Shown here: positions 40,601-48,942 of the stretch, one piece after another
How positions within the stretch are numbered: position 1 is the stretch's first letter
How the letters are laid out: the number at the start of each line of letters is the position of its first letter
Assembly: GCA_964462985.1 (NCBI GenBank)
Contig: CAYXAA010000002.1
Span: 1-64,000, forward strand
DNA: 64,000 nucleotides
From: CAYXAA01 sp964462985
Lineage (GTDB): Bacteria > Pseudomonadota > Alphaproteobacteria > Rhizobiales > Stappiaceae
Direction: 5' to 3'
Translations under genes and position numbers: made by a program
The notes under the pieces: generated by a model
What the model was told of the DNA's origin: nothing
Databases searched by the model: none
What the model saw: only the letters and a program-made list of their open reading frames with translations

Positions 40601-41021
40601 CGGCCAGGTGCTCGTCGCGCAGCAGGATGTCTATATTATCGACTTCGAAGGCGAGCCGGGCCGTAGCCTGGAGGAGCGCCGCGCCAAGACCTCACCGCTG
40701 CGCGACGTCGCCGGCATGTTGCGGTCGTTCGACTACGCCGTCTGGACAGCGGTGTTGCAGGTCGCCGGTCAAGTGCCGGAGCCGGACTGGAATCCAGTCT
40801 CGACCGCAAGGGCATGGCGGGAACGGCTGCAGCGGGACTTCATGACCGCATATTGGCAGATGGCGCCAGGCAACCCCGAATCCACCACGACGGAAGGTCT
40901 TCTGCGGCTCTTCCTGTTTCAAAAGGCATTCTACGAGATCGAGTACGAGCTCTCGAACCGGCCCGACCGGGTGGCCATTCCATTGCAAGGTGTGCTCGAT
41001 CTCCTCGGGGGAGAGAGCTGA
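37695..41021 (+). CDS. treS: Trehalose synthase-maltokinase fusion (TreS-Pep2)
   Basis: A 1108-residue bifunctional protein. Residues about 30-560 are a GH13_16 trehalose synthase (maltose-trehalose mutase) with Asp228 (GLRLDAIPY), Glu270 (LLAEANQW) and Asp336 (NHDELTLEM). Residues about 590-1100 are a maltokinase of the aminoglycoside-kinase fold with Asp966 (HGDYHLGQ) and the metal motif DFEGEP (Asp983). The fusion passes trehalose to maltose to maltose-1-phosphate, the GlgE donor. The ATGA overlap with glgE fixes the start at 37695; the stop overlaps the glgB start by one base. Confidence 0.95.
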   Translation: MNTLSDVAHALASAEAAEGSRPVLPRLLRQDWYKDAIIYQLHVKAYQDSNGDGIGDFTGLLQRLDYIERLGVNAIWLLPFYPSPLRDDGYDIADYRSINPSYGTMRDFRRFVSEAHRRGISVITELVINHTSDQHPWFQRARHAKQGSAARNFYVWNDDDERYAETRIIFLDTEKSNWTWDPVAGQFFWHRFYSHQPDLNFDNPQVLEAVIRIMNFWLDAGVDGLRLDAIPYLVERDGTNNENLPETHQVLKKIRRALDARHPDRMLLAEANQWPEDTRPYFGDGDECHMAFHFPLMPRIYMALAQEDRHPISDIMRQTPEIPDSCQWAIFLRNHDELTLEMVTDRERDYLWRTYAEETRARINLGIRRRLAPLMQNDRRKIELMNALLLSMPGTPVIYYGDELGMGDNIYLGDRDGVRTPMQWSADRNGGFSRANPQMLYLPPIMDPVYGYQTINVEAQEADASSMLNWMRRMIAARKQHTAFSRGDLRMLYPSNRRILAYARCHGDEKILCVANLSRSAQAVEIDLSAFRGLVPLELVSRSPFPPIGDLPYLLTLSGYGTFWFLLAPATQAPSWHTEIPEPLPEFITLTLIGGRLDHALEGRDRKHLESEALPQFLQRQRWFGAKDSRIASAHIEQICDLGDDVGRLFDAEVTLSSGDRQRYLLPLAVLWGEENIQFGAPKLSYTLARVRKGPQLGALIDGSYDERVAADIVRRMRAGDEISTGSGVCRFNGTEALRALELAEPPSPLQIDQSNVSITFGSEVILKIYRRLRSGDQPEVEVARFLTQEAEFRNTPTYLGSMEVQGADGQRTMLASAFAFVQNQGNCWNTFVHALARRLEDDLRLDQAEADTEPAFAGPLDYPLDLVSKLGERTGEMHAAFGRPTDNVAFQAAPIEQKDLDEWIAEVKAQTQSAHAALEAAGDRLPAAVREQAHRLIAARNETLNRIDRFSELQPIGTKSRIHGDYHLGQVLVAQQDVYIIDFEGEPGRSLEERRAKTSPLRDVAGMLRSFDYAVWTAVLQVAGQVPEPDWNPVSTARAWRERLQRDFMTAYWQMAPGNPESTTTEGLLRLFLFQKAFYEIEYELSNRPDRVAIPLQGVLDLLGGES

Positions 41022-43234
41022 TGAATACCGCGCAGGGGCCGACATCCGCCGCCTGGCGATTGGACGATCTGGACACGATCGAATCCCTGGTTCAAGGGCG
41101 CCATGGTGATCCATTCGCCGTCCTCGGCCCCAGGCCCGTTTCCGGTGGCACCGTGCTCCGGGTGATGCGCCCCGGTGCGGACGCCGCAGAGGCCATCGGC
41201 GACGACGGCCGTTCGCTCGGCAAACTGTTGCGGCGCCATCAGGCAGGTTTCTTCGAGGGAATGATCTCCCACAAAGGAGAACCCCTATCTTACCGGCTGC
41301 GCTTCAACCGCGGAAGTGACGACTGGGTGGAAGACGATCCCTACCGCTTTCCGAGCACATTCGGCGATCTCGACCTGCACCTTTTGGGCGAGGGCCGGCA
41401 CCAGCGGCTCTATGAGCGGCTCGGTGCACAGCCGCTGTCCTGCGACGGCGTCGAGGGCACGCGTTTTGCGGTGTGGGCGCCGAATGCGCGCCGCGTCAGT
41501 GTGGTCGGCGACTTTAATCACTGGGACGGGCGCCGTCACGTGATGCGCCACCTCGGAACCGGGATTTGGGAGATCTTCGTGCCCGGTGTGCACAAGGGCG
41601 CGCTCTACAAATACGAAATTCTCTCGAGCCACGGTCAGGTGCTGCCACTCAAGGCAGACCCCGTCGGCTTCCGCAGCGAACTCCCACCCGCGACCGCGTC
41701 GGTCGTACACGGTCTGCCCAACTTCGACTGGTCGGACGAGCCGTGGATGGCTGCCCGCTCAATGCGCAACGACCGAACGGCACCGATTTCGATCTACGAG
41801 GTCCATCTCGGCTCCTGGCGGCGGCGAGCGGACGGCACCCACCTTTCTTATGAGGAACTCGCCGACCAGTTGATCCCGTATGTGCAGAATCTCGGTTTCA
41901 CGCACATCGAGTGCATGCCCGTCAGCGAACACCCGTTTGCCGGCTCGTGGGGCTATCAGCCGATCGGCCTATTCGCACCGACCAGCCGCTTCGGCCCGCC
42001 GGAGGGTTTCTGTCACTTCGTCGACCGATGCCACGCCGAGGGGCTCGGAGTGATCATAGACTGGGTGCCCGCTCATTTTCCTTCCGACGAGCATGGACTG
42101 GCCCGGTTCGACGGCACCGCACTCTACGAGCATGAAGATCCGCGCCAGGGCTTTCACCGCGATTGGAACACGTTGATCTACAACTTTGGCAGGCGCGAGG
42201 TCGCCAATTTCCTCCTGAGCAACGCACTATTCTGGCTGGACCGCTACCACGTCGATGGGCTGCGCGTGGATGCCGTCGCCTCGATGCTCTATCTCGACTA
42301 CAGCCGCCAGCCCGGTGAATGGATTCCGAACGTTCACGGCGGCAACGAGAACCTCGAGGCCATCGCCTTCCTGCGTGAGACGAATAAGGCACTGTTCGGC
42401 AACCACCCGGGGGCCACGTCGATCGCGGAGGAATCGACCGCATTTTCAAAAGTCTCGCGGCCAGTCCATTCCGGAGGACTCGGCTTCGGCTTCAAGTGGA
42501 ACATGGGCTGGATGCACGACACCTTGGCCTATATCGGCCAGGATCCGATCCACCGGCGTCACCACCACGACCAGATGACATTCGGGCTGGTCTATGCCTT
42601 CAGCGAGAACTTCGTTCTGCCCCTCAGCCACGACGAAGTCGTGCATGGCAAAGGATCTCTCCTTGGCCGCATGCCGGGTGACCGTTGGCAGAAATTTGCA
42701 AATCTGCGCAGCTACTTCACCTTCATGTGGACGCATCCCGGCAAGAAGCTGCTGTTTATGGGCGGCGAATTCGCTCAGGAGCGGGAGTGGTCGCATGACC
42801 ATTCGCTCGACTGGCATCATCTCGAAGATTCGTTCCACAGAGGCGTGCACGATCTCATCCGCGACCTGAACAGCCTCTACCGCGGCGAACCCGCCCTACA
42901 TCAGCTCGATTGCGAGCCGGAGGGCTTTGAGTGGATCGACGCCTCCGATCCCGGCTCAAGCGTCTACATTTACCTGCGCAAGGGGACGCGCGGTCGCCCT
43001 ATCGTGGTGGCGTGCAATTTCACTCCGGTCGTGCGCCGGGATTTCCGCATAGGCCTGCCCACTCCGGGCCGTTGGCGCGAACTGCTGAACAGCGACGACG
43101 GCCGTTACGGCGGTTCTGGTGTGCTGAACGGCGACATTCAAACCAGCGACGAGCCCTGGCAGGGGCGACCAGCTTCTGCGGTCGTCACGCTGCCTCCCCT
43201 GGGAGCCATCGTGCTCGCGCAAACCGAAGGATGA
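41021..43234 (+). CDS. glgB: 1,4-alpha-glucan branching enzyme
   Basis: A 737-residue GH13_9 enzyme that makes alpha-1,6 branches. An N-terminal N1 domain and a CBM48 (about 115-210, with FAVWAPNARRVSVVGDFNHWDGR) precede the barrel, which has Asp417 (GLRVDAVASMLYLDY), Glu470 (SIAEEST) and Asp538 (LSHDEVVHGKGS). These are near E. coli Asp405/Glu458/Asp526. The ATG at 41021 shares a base with the treS stop; the frame open from 40814 is spurious. It branches the chains that GlgE extends. Confidence 0.95.
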   Translation: MNTAQGPTSAAWRLDDLDTIESLVQGRHGDPFAVLGPRPVSGGTVLRVMRPGADAAEAIGDDGRSLGKLLRRHQAGFFEGMISHKGEPLSYRLRFNRGSDDWVEDDPYRFPSTFGDLDLHLLGEGRHQRLYERLGAQPLSCDGVEGTRFAVWAPNARRVSVVGDFNHWDGRRHVMRHLGTGIWEIFVPGVHKGALYKYEILSSHGQVLPLKADPVGFRSELPPATASVVHGLPNFDWSDEPWMAARSMRNDRTAPISIYEVHLGSWRRRADGTHLSYEELADQLIPYVQNLGFTHIECMPVSEHPFAGSWGYQPIGLFAPTSRFGPPEGFCHFVDRCHAEGLGVIIDWVPAHFPSDEHGLARFDGTALYEHEDPRQGFHRDWNTLIYNFGRREVANFLLSNALFWLDRYHVDGLRVDAVASMLYLDYSRQPGEWIPNVHGGNENLEAIAFLRETNKALFGNHPGATSIAEESTAFSKVSRPVHSGGLGFGFKWNMGWMHDTLAYIGQDPIHRRHHHDQMTFGLVYAFSENFVLPLSHDEVVHGKGSLLGRMPGDRWQKFANLRSYFTFMWTHPGKKLLFMGGEFAQEREWSHDHSLDWHHLEDSFHRGVHDLIRDLNSLYRGEPALHQLDCEPEGFEWIDASDPGSSVYIYLRKGTRGRPIVVACNFTPVVRRDFRIGLPTPGRWRELLNSDDGRYGGSGVLNGDIQTSDEPWQGRPASAVVTLPPLGAIVLAQTEG

Positions 43235-43238
43235 CAAT

Positions 43239-45311
43239 GTGCGGATAAGCTCCGGGCTTCCCTATCCACTCGGCGCCACCTGGGACGGCTCGGGGGTCAA
43301 CGTGGCGGTCTTTTCCGCCAATGCCGAAAAGATCGAGCTTTGCCTGTTCGACACGAAGGGCAGGCGCGAGATCAAGCGGGCGGTGCTCCCGGAGTACACG
43401 CACGAGGTTTGGCACGGCTATTTTCCCGACCTTCGGCCGGGACAGCTCTACGGCCTGCGCGCGCACGGTCCCTACGACCCGGCGAACGGCCACCGCTTCA
43501 ATCCGAACAAGCTTCTGCTCGACCCCTATGCCAAGATGCTGTACGGGGATCTCAGATGGCATGACGCCTGCTTTGGCTACCGCGTCGGCTCTCAGCGCGG
43601 CGACCTTTCCTTCGACCGGCGCGACTCCGCGTTCGTCATGCCGAAATGCGTCATCATCGATCCCGCGGTGACGTGGGGCAGCGACATCCGGCCTCGCATT
43701 CCCTGGTCCGAAACGATTATCTACGAGGCACATGTCAAAGGGCTTACAGCGCTGCATCCGGACGTGCCGGAGCAGCTGCGCGGCACCTTCGGCGGCCTTG
43801 CCGATTCCCGTGTCATCGACTATCTGGTCGATCTCGGCGTTACGGCAATCGAGTTTCTCCCGATCCAGGCATTCTTCGACGACCGTTACCTAGTAGAAAA
43901 ACGTCTCCAGAACTACTGGGGCTATAACACCATCGGCTTTTTCGCCCCTGCGAGCCGCTACATCTCTCCCGGCGCCGGCGTCCACGAGTTCAAGCGAATG
44001 GTGCGCAAGCTCCATGAGGCCGGGATCGAGGTGATCCTCGACGTGGTCTACAACCACACGGCCGAAGGCAACGAGATGGGACCGACGCTCTCCTTCCGCG
44101 GCCTCGATAACGCAAGCTACTACATCCTGGGAGAGGACTGCCGTTACTACTACGACACCACCGGCTGCGGAAACACACTGAACCTGCGGCATCCGCGCGT
44201 GCTGCAGATGGTGATGGACTCGCTGCGGTACTGGGTCGAGTCCTGCCACGTCGACGGCTTCCGCTTCGATCTTGCAACCGCGCTCGGCCGCGAGCGCGAC
44301 GATTTCGAACCATCCTCCGTCTTCTTCGACACGGTTCGGCAGGATCCGGTGCTCTCGCGCGTCAAGCTCATTGCCGAGCCCTGGGATATTGGGCCGAACG
44401 GATACCAGCTCGGAAACTTTCCGCCAGGATGGGCGGAATGGAACGGCGCCTACCGCGACTGGGTGCGTTCCTTCTGGCGCGGCGACGAGGCGACTGCACC
44501 CGATCTCGCCCACGGCCTGCTCGGGTCAGCAGGCTTCTTCGACCGACGCGGCCGGCGCCCTTGGGCCAGCATCAATCTCATCACGGCGCACGACGGCTTC
44601 ACGCTCGCAGACCTCTATTCCTACGAGGAGCGCCACAACGAGGCCAACCAGGAGAACAACCAGGACGGCCATTCCGACAACCGCAGCTGGAACTGCGGCG
44701 TGGAGGGCCCGACGGACGACGCCCAGATCAAGGCCCTGCGTGCCCGAATGCGTCGCAATGCCCTCGCCACGATCCTTTTGTCCCAGGGAACGCCGATGAT
44801 CCTGATGGGCGATGAAATCGGCCGCAGCCAGAACGGAAACAACAACGCGTATTGCCAGGACAACGAGATCAACTGGCTGGCGTGGCAAGATCACGAGGAC
44901 GAGGCTTTCCTGAGCTTCGCCCGTCGCCTGATCGATTTCAGGCGAAGCCAGCCGCTGCTCCAGCTGCGCCACTTCCTGCATGGTCGCCAGATCGAGGGCG
45001 ACGTACGCGATGTGACCTGGCTCGCTTCGCATGGCCAGGAAATGAGCGCAGAAGACTGGCAGGACCCGCAATTGAGATCACTCGGTTTGATGCTCGCCAG
45101 CGACGGCGGCGGCCCTTGTTTGCTCGTCCTTTTCAATGCGTCGTCGGAATCAATCGACTTCAATCTTCCGCAGTTCCCGGAGATCTCCGGATGGAAGACG
45201 GTCATGCGAACCGATACCGGCGAATGGCCACTCTGGGAATCGCATAGGGTGCCGCACACGCTTTCCCTGCCGGAACGCTCCATCTTTCTCCTCGAAGGGC
45301 GGGTGAAATGA
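43239..45311 (+). CDS. glgX: Glycogen debranching enzyme (isoamylase type)
   Basis: A 690-residue GH13_11 enzyme hydrolysing alpha-1,6 links. It has the CBM48-like N-terminus (SSGLPYPLGATWDGSGVNVAVFS), barrel residues Asp344 (GFRFDLATALGRE) and Glu380 (LIAEPWDIG), and the GlgX motif NWNCGVEGPTDD region (SWNCGVEGPT). The GTG at 43239 is 4 bases after the glgB stop; no better ATG exists in frame. It trims phosphorylase limit dextrins, giving linear chains for TreY or MalQ. Overlaps treZ by 4 bases. Confidence 0.94.
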   Translation: MRISSGLPYPLGATWDGSGVNVAVFSANAEKIELCLFDTKGRREIKRAVLPEYTHEVWHGYFPDLRPGQLYGLRAHGPYDPANGHRFNPNKLLLDPYAKMLYGDLRWHDACFGYRVGSQRGDLSFDRRDSAFVMPKCVIIDPAVTWGSDIRPRIPWSETIIYEAHVKGLTALHPDVPEQLRGTFGGLADSRVIDYLVDLGVTAIEFLPIQAFFDDRYLVEKRLQNYWGYNTIGFFAPASRYISPGAGVHEFKRMVRKLHEAGIEVILDVVYNHTAEGNEMGPTLSFRGLDNASYYILGEDCRYYYDTTGCGNTLNLRHPRVLQMVMDSLRYWVESCHVDGFRFDLATALGRERDDFEPSSVFFDTVRQDPVLSRVKLIAEPWDIGPNGYQLGNFPPGWAEWNGAYRDWVRSFWRGDEATAPDLAHGLLGSAGFFDRRGRRPWASINLITAHDGFTLADLYSYEERHNEANQENNQDGHSDNRSWNCGVEGPTDDAQIKALRARMRRNALATILLSQGTPMILMGDEIGRSQNGNNNAYCQDNEINWLAWQDHEDEAFLSFARRLIDFRRSQPLLQLRHFLHGRQIEGDVRDVTWLASHGQEMSAEDWQDPQLRSLGLMLASDGGGPCLLVLFNASSESIDFNLPQFPEISGWKTVMRTDTGEWPLWESHRVPHTLSLPERSIFLLEGRVK

Positions 45312-47137
45312 GTCGGGCCCAACCCTTGCGGCCCCAATGGGGCGCCCATCTTGATGACGGCGGGACCGCGCACTTTCGGCTTTGGGCACCCGCCCTCGAC
45401 ACCGTCCTGTTGAGGCTCGAGCGCGCCGGGGACTTGCCGATGGAGCGCGGCCACGGCGGCTGGTTCGAACTTACCCGTCCGGATCTTACGGACGGCACGC
45501 GCTATCGGTTTGTCCTGCCCGACGGCACCGCGGTCCCGGACCCTGCCTCCCGCGCGCAGGAAAGCGGCGTGCACGGACCCAGCCTGCTCACGCGCTCCAC
45601 CTTCGACTGGCAGGCGTCCGGCTGGTGCGGACGCCCGCTCGAGGAGGTGGTGATTTACGAACTGCACACGGGCGTCTTCTCCCCGGAAGGCACGTTCGAC
45701 GGTATCCGGCAGCGGCTGGACCATATCGCCGGGACCGGGTTCACGGCGATCGAGATCATGCCCGTCGCGCAGTTTTCGGGTAACCGCGGCTGGGGTTATG
45801 ACGGCGTCCTGCTCTATTGCCCCCATGCCGCCTATGGCGGTGCCGGAGCCCTGAAGCGGCTGGTGGACGCGGCGCACCAACGCGGCCTGATGGTCTTTCT
45901 CGACGTCGTCTACAATCATTTCGGACCGGACGGGAACTATCTCGCCAGCTACGCGCCTGACTTCTTCGACAAGGAGCGCCATACGCCTTGGGGGCCAGGC
46001 ATCCGGTTCGAGGAGCCGGCCGTGCGCGCGTTCTTCTCCGACAATGCAATCTATTGGCTGGAAGACTTCCGCTTCGATGGCTTGCGGTTCGACGCCATCG
46101 ACCAGATCAGGGACAGCAGTGCCTCGCCGATCCTGGCGGACATCGCACGCCGCATCCGGGCAACCTTTCCTGACCGGCACATCCACCTTTTCACCGAGGA
46201 TGAGCGCAACATTATTGCGCTGCATCCCCGTGACGCGGACAACCGACCGGTGCTCTTCTCGGCCGAGTGGAACGACGATTTCCACCATGCGGCTCACTGC
46301 ATCGCAACGGGCGAAGACCAAGGCTACTACGCGGGCTACGCAGACGATCCAATCGGCGACCTTGCCCGGTGCCTCGCAGAGGGGTTCGTCTATCAGGGGG
46401 AGAACTACTCCCCCTGGGGCAGTCAGCCGCGCGGCGTTCCCAGCTCCGGCCAGCCGCCGACGGCATTGGTTGCCTTTCTTCAAAACCACGATCAGATCGG
46501 CAACCGGGCCTTTGGCGAACGTTTGACGACACTCGCCAGCGAGGAAACCATCGAGCTTCTCACGGCCCTGCTGCTGCTCAATCCCCAGCTTCCGCTCGTC
46601 TTCATGGGCGAAGAATTCGACGAGAGGCGACCGTTCCTGTTTTTCACCGACTTCCACGGCGATCTCGCCGCGGCAGTACGCCAGGGACGCAAGCGGGAAT
46701 TCGCAGCCTTCGCCCAATTTGGCAGCGGCTTGGCCGAGCAACTACCCGACCCAAATGATGCGGACACACTGGCGGCCTCCCGTCTCGACTGGGGCCGCAC
46801 GGAGGCTGATCCGGGCCGGAGGAGGCTCGACCTGTTCCGCAACCTCCTCGCGCTGCGCCGACAGCATCTGGTTCCCCAACTCGACGCAATGACGTCCATG
46901 CAGGGCAGCCACGTCCGGCTCTCCGACACGGCGTTCTCAGTCCGCTGGAACATGGGCGAGCGTTCGCTGCTGATGATCGCGAATTTTGGAGAAGATACGG
47001 CACTAAATCCCCCTTTGGACCCGTCGGCGGCTTTCGTCTACGAGAGCCGGCCCGGCACGTTGGCAGAGTTTCGCCGCGGCGTGCTGCCGGCACGTTCGGT
47101 CACGGTGCTCTTCCTGACTGACGAGACACTCCCATGA
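45308..47137 (+). CDS. treZ: Malto-oligosyltrehalose trehalohydrolase
   Basis: A 609-residue GH13_10 enzyme releasing trehalose from maltooligosyl-trehalose. It has the short N-terminal CBM48-like domain (HFRLWAPALDTVLLRLE), then a barrel with Asp262 (GLRFDAIDQI) and Glu297 (FTEDERN), matching the unusual TreZ catalytic pattern, and the FLQNHDQIGNRAFGERL motif with the third Asp. It overlaps glgX and malQ by 4 bases each. It acts with TreY, encoded two genes downstream, to convert glucan to free trehalose. Confidence 0.95.
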   Translation: MSRAQPLRPQWGAHLDDGGTAHFRLWAPALDTVLLRLERAGDLPMERGHGGWFELTRPDLTDGTRYRFVLPDGTAVPDPASRAQESGVHGPSLLTRSTFDWQASGWCGRPLEEVVIYELHTGVFSPEGTFDGIRQRLDHIAGTGFTAIEIMPVAQFSGNRGWGYDGVLLYCPHAAYGGAGALKRLVDAAHQRGLMVFLDVVYNHFGPDGNYLASYAPDFFDKERHTPWGPGIRFEEPAVRAFFSDNAIYWLEDFRFDGLRFDAIDQIRDSSASPILADIARRIRATFPDRHIHLFTEDERNIIALHPRDADNRPVLFSAEWNDDFHHAAHCIATGEDQGYYAGYADDPIGDLARCLAEGFVYQGENYSPWGSQPRGVPSSGQPPTALVAFLQNHDQIGNRAFGERLTTLASEETIELLTALLLLNPQLPLVFMGEEFDERRPFLFFTDFHGDLAAAVRQGRKREFAAFAQFGSGLAEQLPDPNDADTLAASRLDWGRTEADPGRRRLDLFRNLLALRRQHLVPQLDAMTSMQGSHVRLSDTAFSVRWNMGERSLLMIANFGEDTALNPPLDPSAAFVYESRPGTLAEFRRGVLPARSVTVLFLTDETLP

Positions 47138-48942
47138 CCCGCGATCTCGACCGCCTGGCAAGGTCCTGCGGCTTCGTCCGATCCTACCGCGGGCTGGATG
47201 GAAAACTGGCAGGAGCCTCGGACGTAGCGCTGGTGGCGCTGCTCAGGACGCTTGGGATCGACCCTGAAAACCAGCCGCGATCGGACGGTCCGGACCCGGT
47301 CCCGCCACCAATGGAAGTCCCCGACGACGTCGCCTGCTATCTGCCCGAGTTCCTGGAGCAAGGCCGCGCCTGGGGCGTGACCTGTCAGCTCTACAGCCTG
47401 CGATCAGCCCGGAACTGGGGCATCGGCGACTTCGAGGATCTTGCCCGCCTCGGCGAGCTCGCAGCGGGCTGGGGAGCCGATTTCATCGGCGTCAACCCTC
47501 TGCACGCCCTGTTCGCCGCGGAGCCGCAATGGGCGAGCCCCTTCTATCCCGCAGACAGAAATTTCCTCAACCCGCTCTATATCGCCGTGGACCAGCTGAA
47601 CGCCTTCGAACAAGCGGATGCCGAGCAATCCTTACTCGAGAAACTTCGCGGTGCGGAGCTCGTCGACTACGAGGCGGTCGCTCGCTGCAAGATGGCCGCG
47701 CTGTGGGCGATCTTTTCCCGTTGCAGTGGCGAGCCGGACTCGGACTTCAAGGCGTTCGTGGACGAAGGCGGCAACGACCTGGAACGCTTTGCCACATTCC
47801 AGGCAATCAGTCTCGCGATGAAACGAAGCGGCCTTGGAGCCGGCTGGTTCTCGTGGCCGGAAGAGTTCAGGCACGCCGAAAGCGACGCCGTGACGCGCTT
47901 CTCGCGTGAACATCCCGAGCAGATCGCGTTTCAGATATGGCTGCAATGGCAGGCGGATCGTCAGCTTGCCACCGTCCAGGACCGCCTGCGCAGGGCGGGG
48001 ATGCGTATCGGTCTTTATCTCGACCTCGCCGTCGGCACGGCCCCAGACGGAGCAGCCACCTGGAGTGACGCTTCACTGACCGTCGTCGGCGCCGAAATCG
48101 GCGCGCCGCCGGACATGTTCAATCCGGTGGGCCAGAAGTGGGGCCTTGCCCCGATCTCACCGTCGGCGATCATGACGCGCGATTTCCGCCCCGTCCGGCG
48201 CTCCTTTGAAAGCATTTTGCGTCATGCCGGCGCGCTGCGGATCGACCACGCCATGAGCCTCTATCGCCTGTTCTGGATCCCTTCCGGCTTTCCGGCACAG
48301 GACGGGGCTTATGCCCTTTATCCGATGGCCGACATCGTCCGGGCGCTCGCCGAGGCATCCAGAAACAACCGCGCGCTCATCGTCGGCGAGGATCTCGGCG
48401 TTGTGCCCGAGGGCTTTCGCCGCGAAATGGAAAGGGCGCGAATCCTGGGCTATCGTCTGTTTTACTTTGAACGCGACGAAGACGGCTTCATCCCGCCGGA
48501 ACGCTGGCCGCGTGACGCCCTCGCCTGCGTCGGAAGCCACGACACGCCGACACTGGCAGGCTGGTGGAGCGGCCAGGACATTGTGGCGCGCCAGGGTATT
48601 GGACTTTCCGCCGATCCAGAACAGGAATACGAGCGGCGCCAAAGTGAAAAGGAAGAAGCGATCGCCACCTTGCTCGCACGCGGCCTGCCCTGTTCAGGCG
48701 AAACGTACGACACGGCGACGGCAATCGGCCTCCATCAGTTGGTGGCGCGCGCTCCATCGCGTTTGATGGCTGCCCAATTGGAAGATCTGGTCGGTTCGAC
48801 AGAGCAGGCCAACATTCCCGGCACGGTGGACGAACACCCGAACTGGCGACGCAGGCTCGCCGTTTCAATCGAGGATCTCAGTGACCATCCGATGCTGTTT
48901 GGCATCGTTGACGCCATCTCGCGTGAACGGCCACGCCAATGA
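47134..48942 (+). CDS. malQ: 4-alpha-glucanotransferase (amylomaltase)
   Basis: A 602-residue GH77 disproportionating enzyme. Characteristic motifs are WGIGDFEDLARLGELAAGWGADFIGVNPLHALF, the nucleophile Asp371 (RIDHAMSLYRLFWIP), Glu419 (VGEDLGVVPEGF) and VGSHDTPTLAGWW. The short N-terminal extension (about 1-85) resembles the domain found in many proteobacterial MalQ proteins. It lies between treZ and treY, overlapping both by 4 bases. It would reshuffle short maltooligosaccharides left after TreY/TreZ or GlgX action. Confidence 0.94.
   Translation: MTRDLDRLARSCGFVRSYRGLDGKLAGASDVALVALLRTLGIDPENQPRSDGPDPVPPPMEVPDDVACYLPEFLEQGRAWGVTCQLYSLRSARNWGIGDFEDLARLGELAAGWGADFIGVNPLHALFAAEPQWASPFYPADRNFLNPLYIAVDQLNAFEQADAEQSLLEKLRGAELVDYEAVARCKMAALWAIFSRCSGEPDSDFKAFVDEGGNDLERFATFQAISLAMKRSGLGAGWFSWPEEFRHAESDAVTRFSREHPEQIAFQIWLQWQADRQLATVQDRLRRAGMRIGLYLDLAVGTAPDGAATWSDASLTVVGAEIGAPPDMFNPVGQKWGLAPISPSAIMTRDFRPVRRSFESILRHAGALRIDHAMSLYRLFWIPSGFPAQDGAYALYPMADIVRALAEASRNNRALIVGEDLGVVPEGFRREMERARILGYRLFYFERDEDGFIPPERWPRDALACVGSHDTPTLAGWWSGQDIVARQGIGLSADPEQEYERRQSEKEEAIATLLARGLPCSGETYDTATAIGLHQLVARAPSRLMAAQLEDLVGSTEQANIPGTVDEHPNWRRRLAVSIEDLSDHPMLFGIVDAISRERPRQ

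Noticed and set aside
44891..46741. Long antisense open frame (616 codons) opposite glgX and treZ
   Set aside because: It mirrors the codon pattern of two certain genes in high-GC DNA and has no domain or ribosome site.
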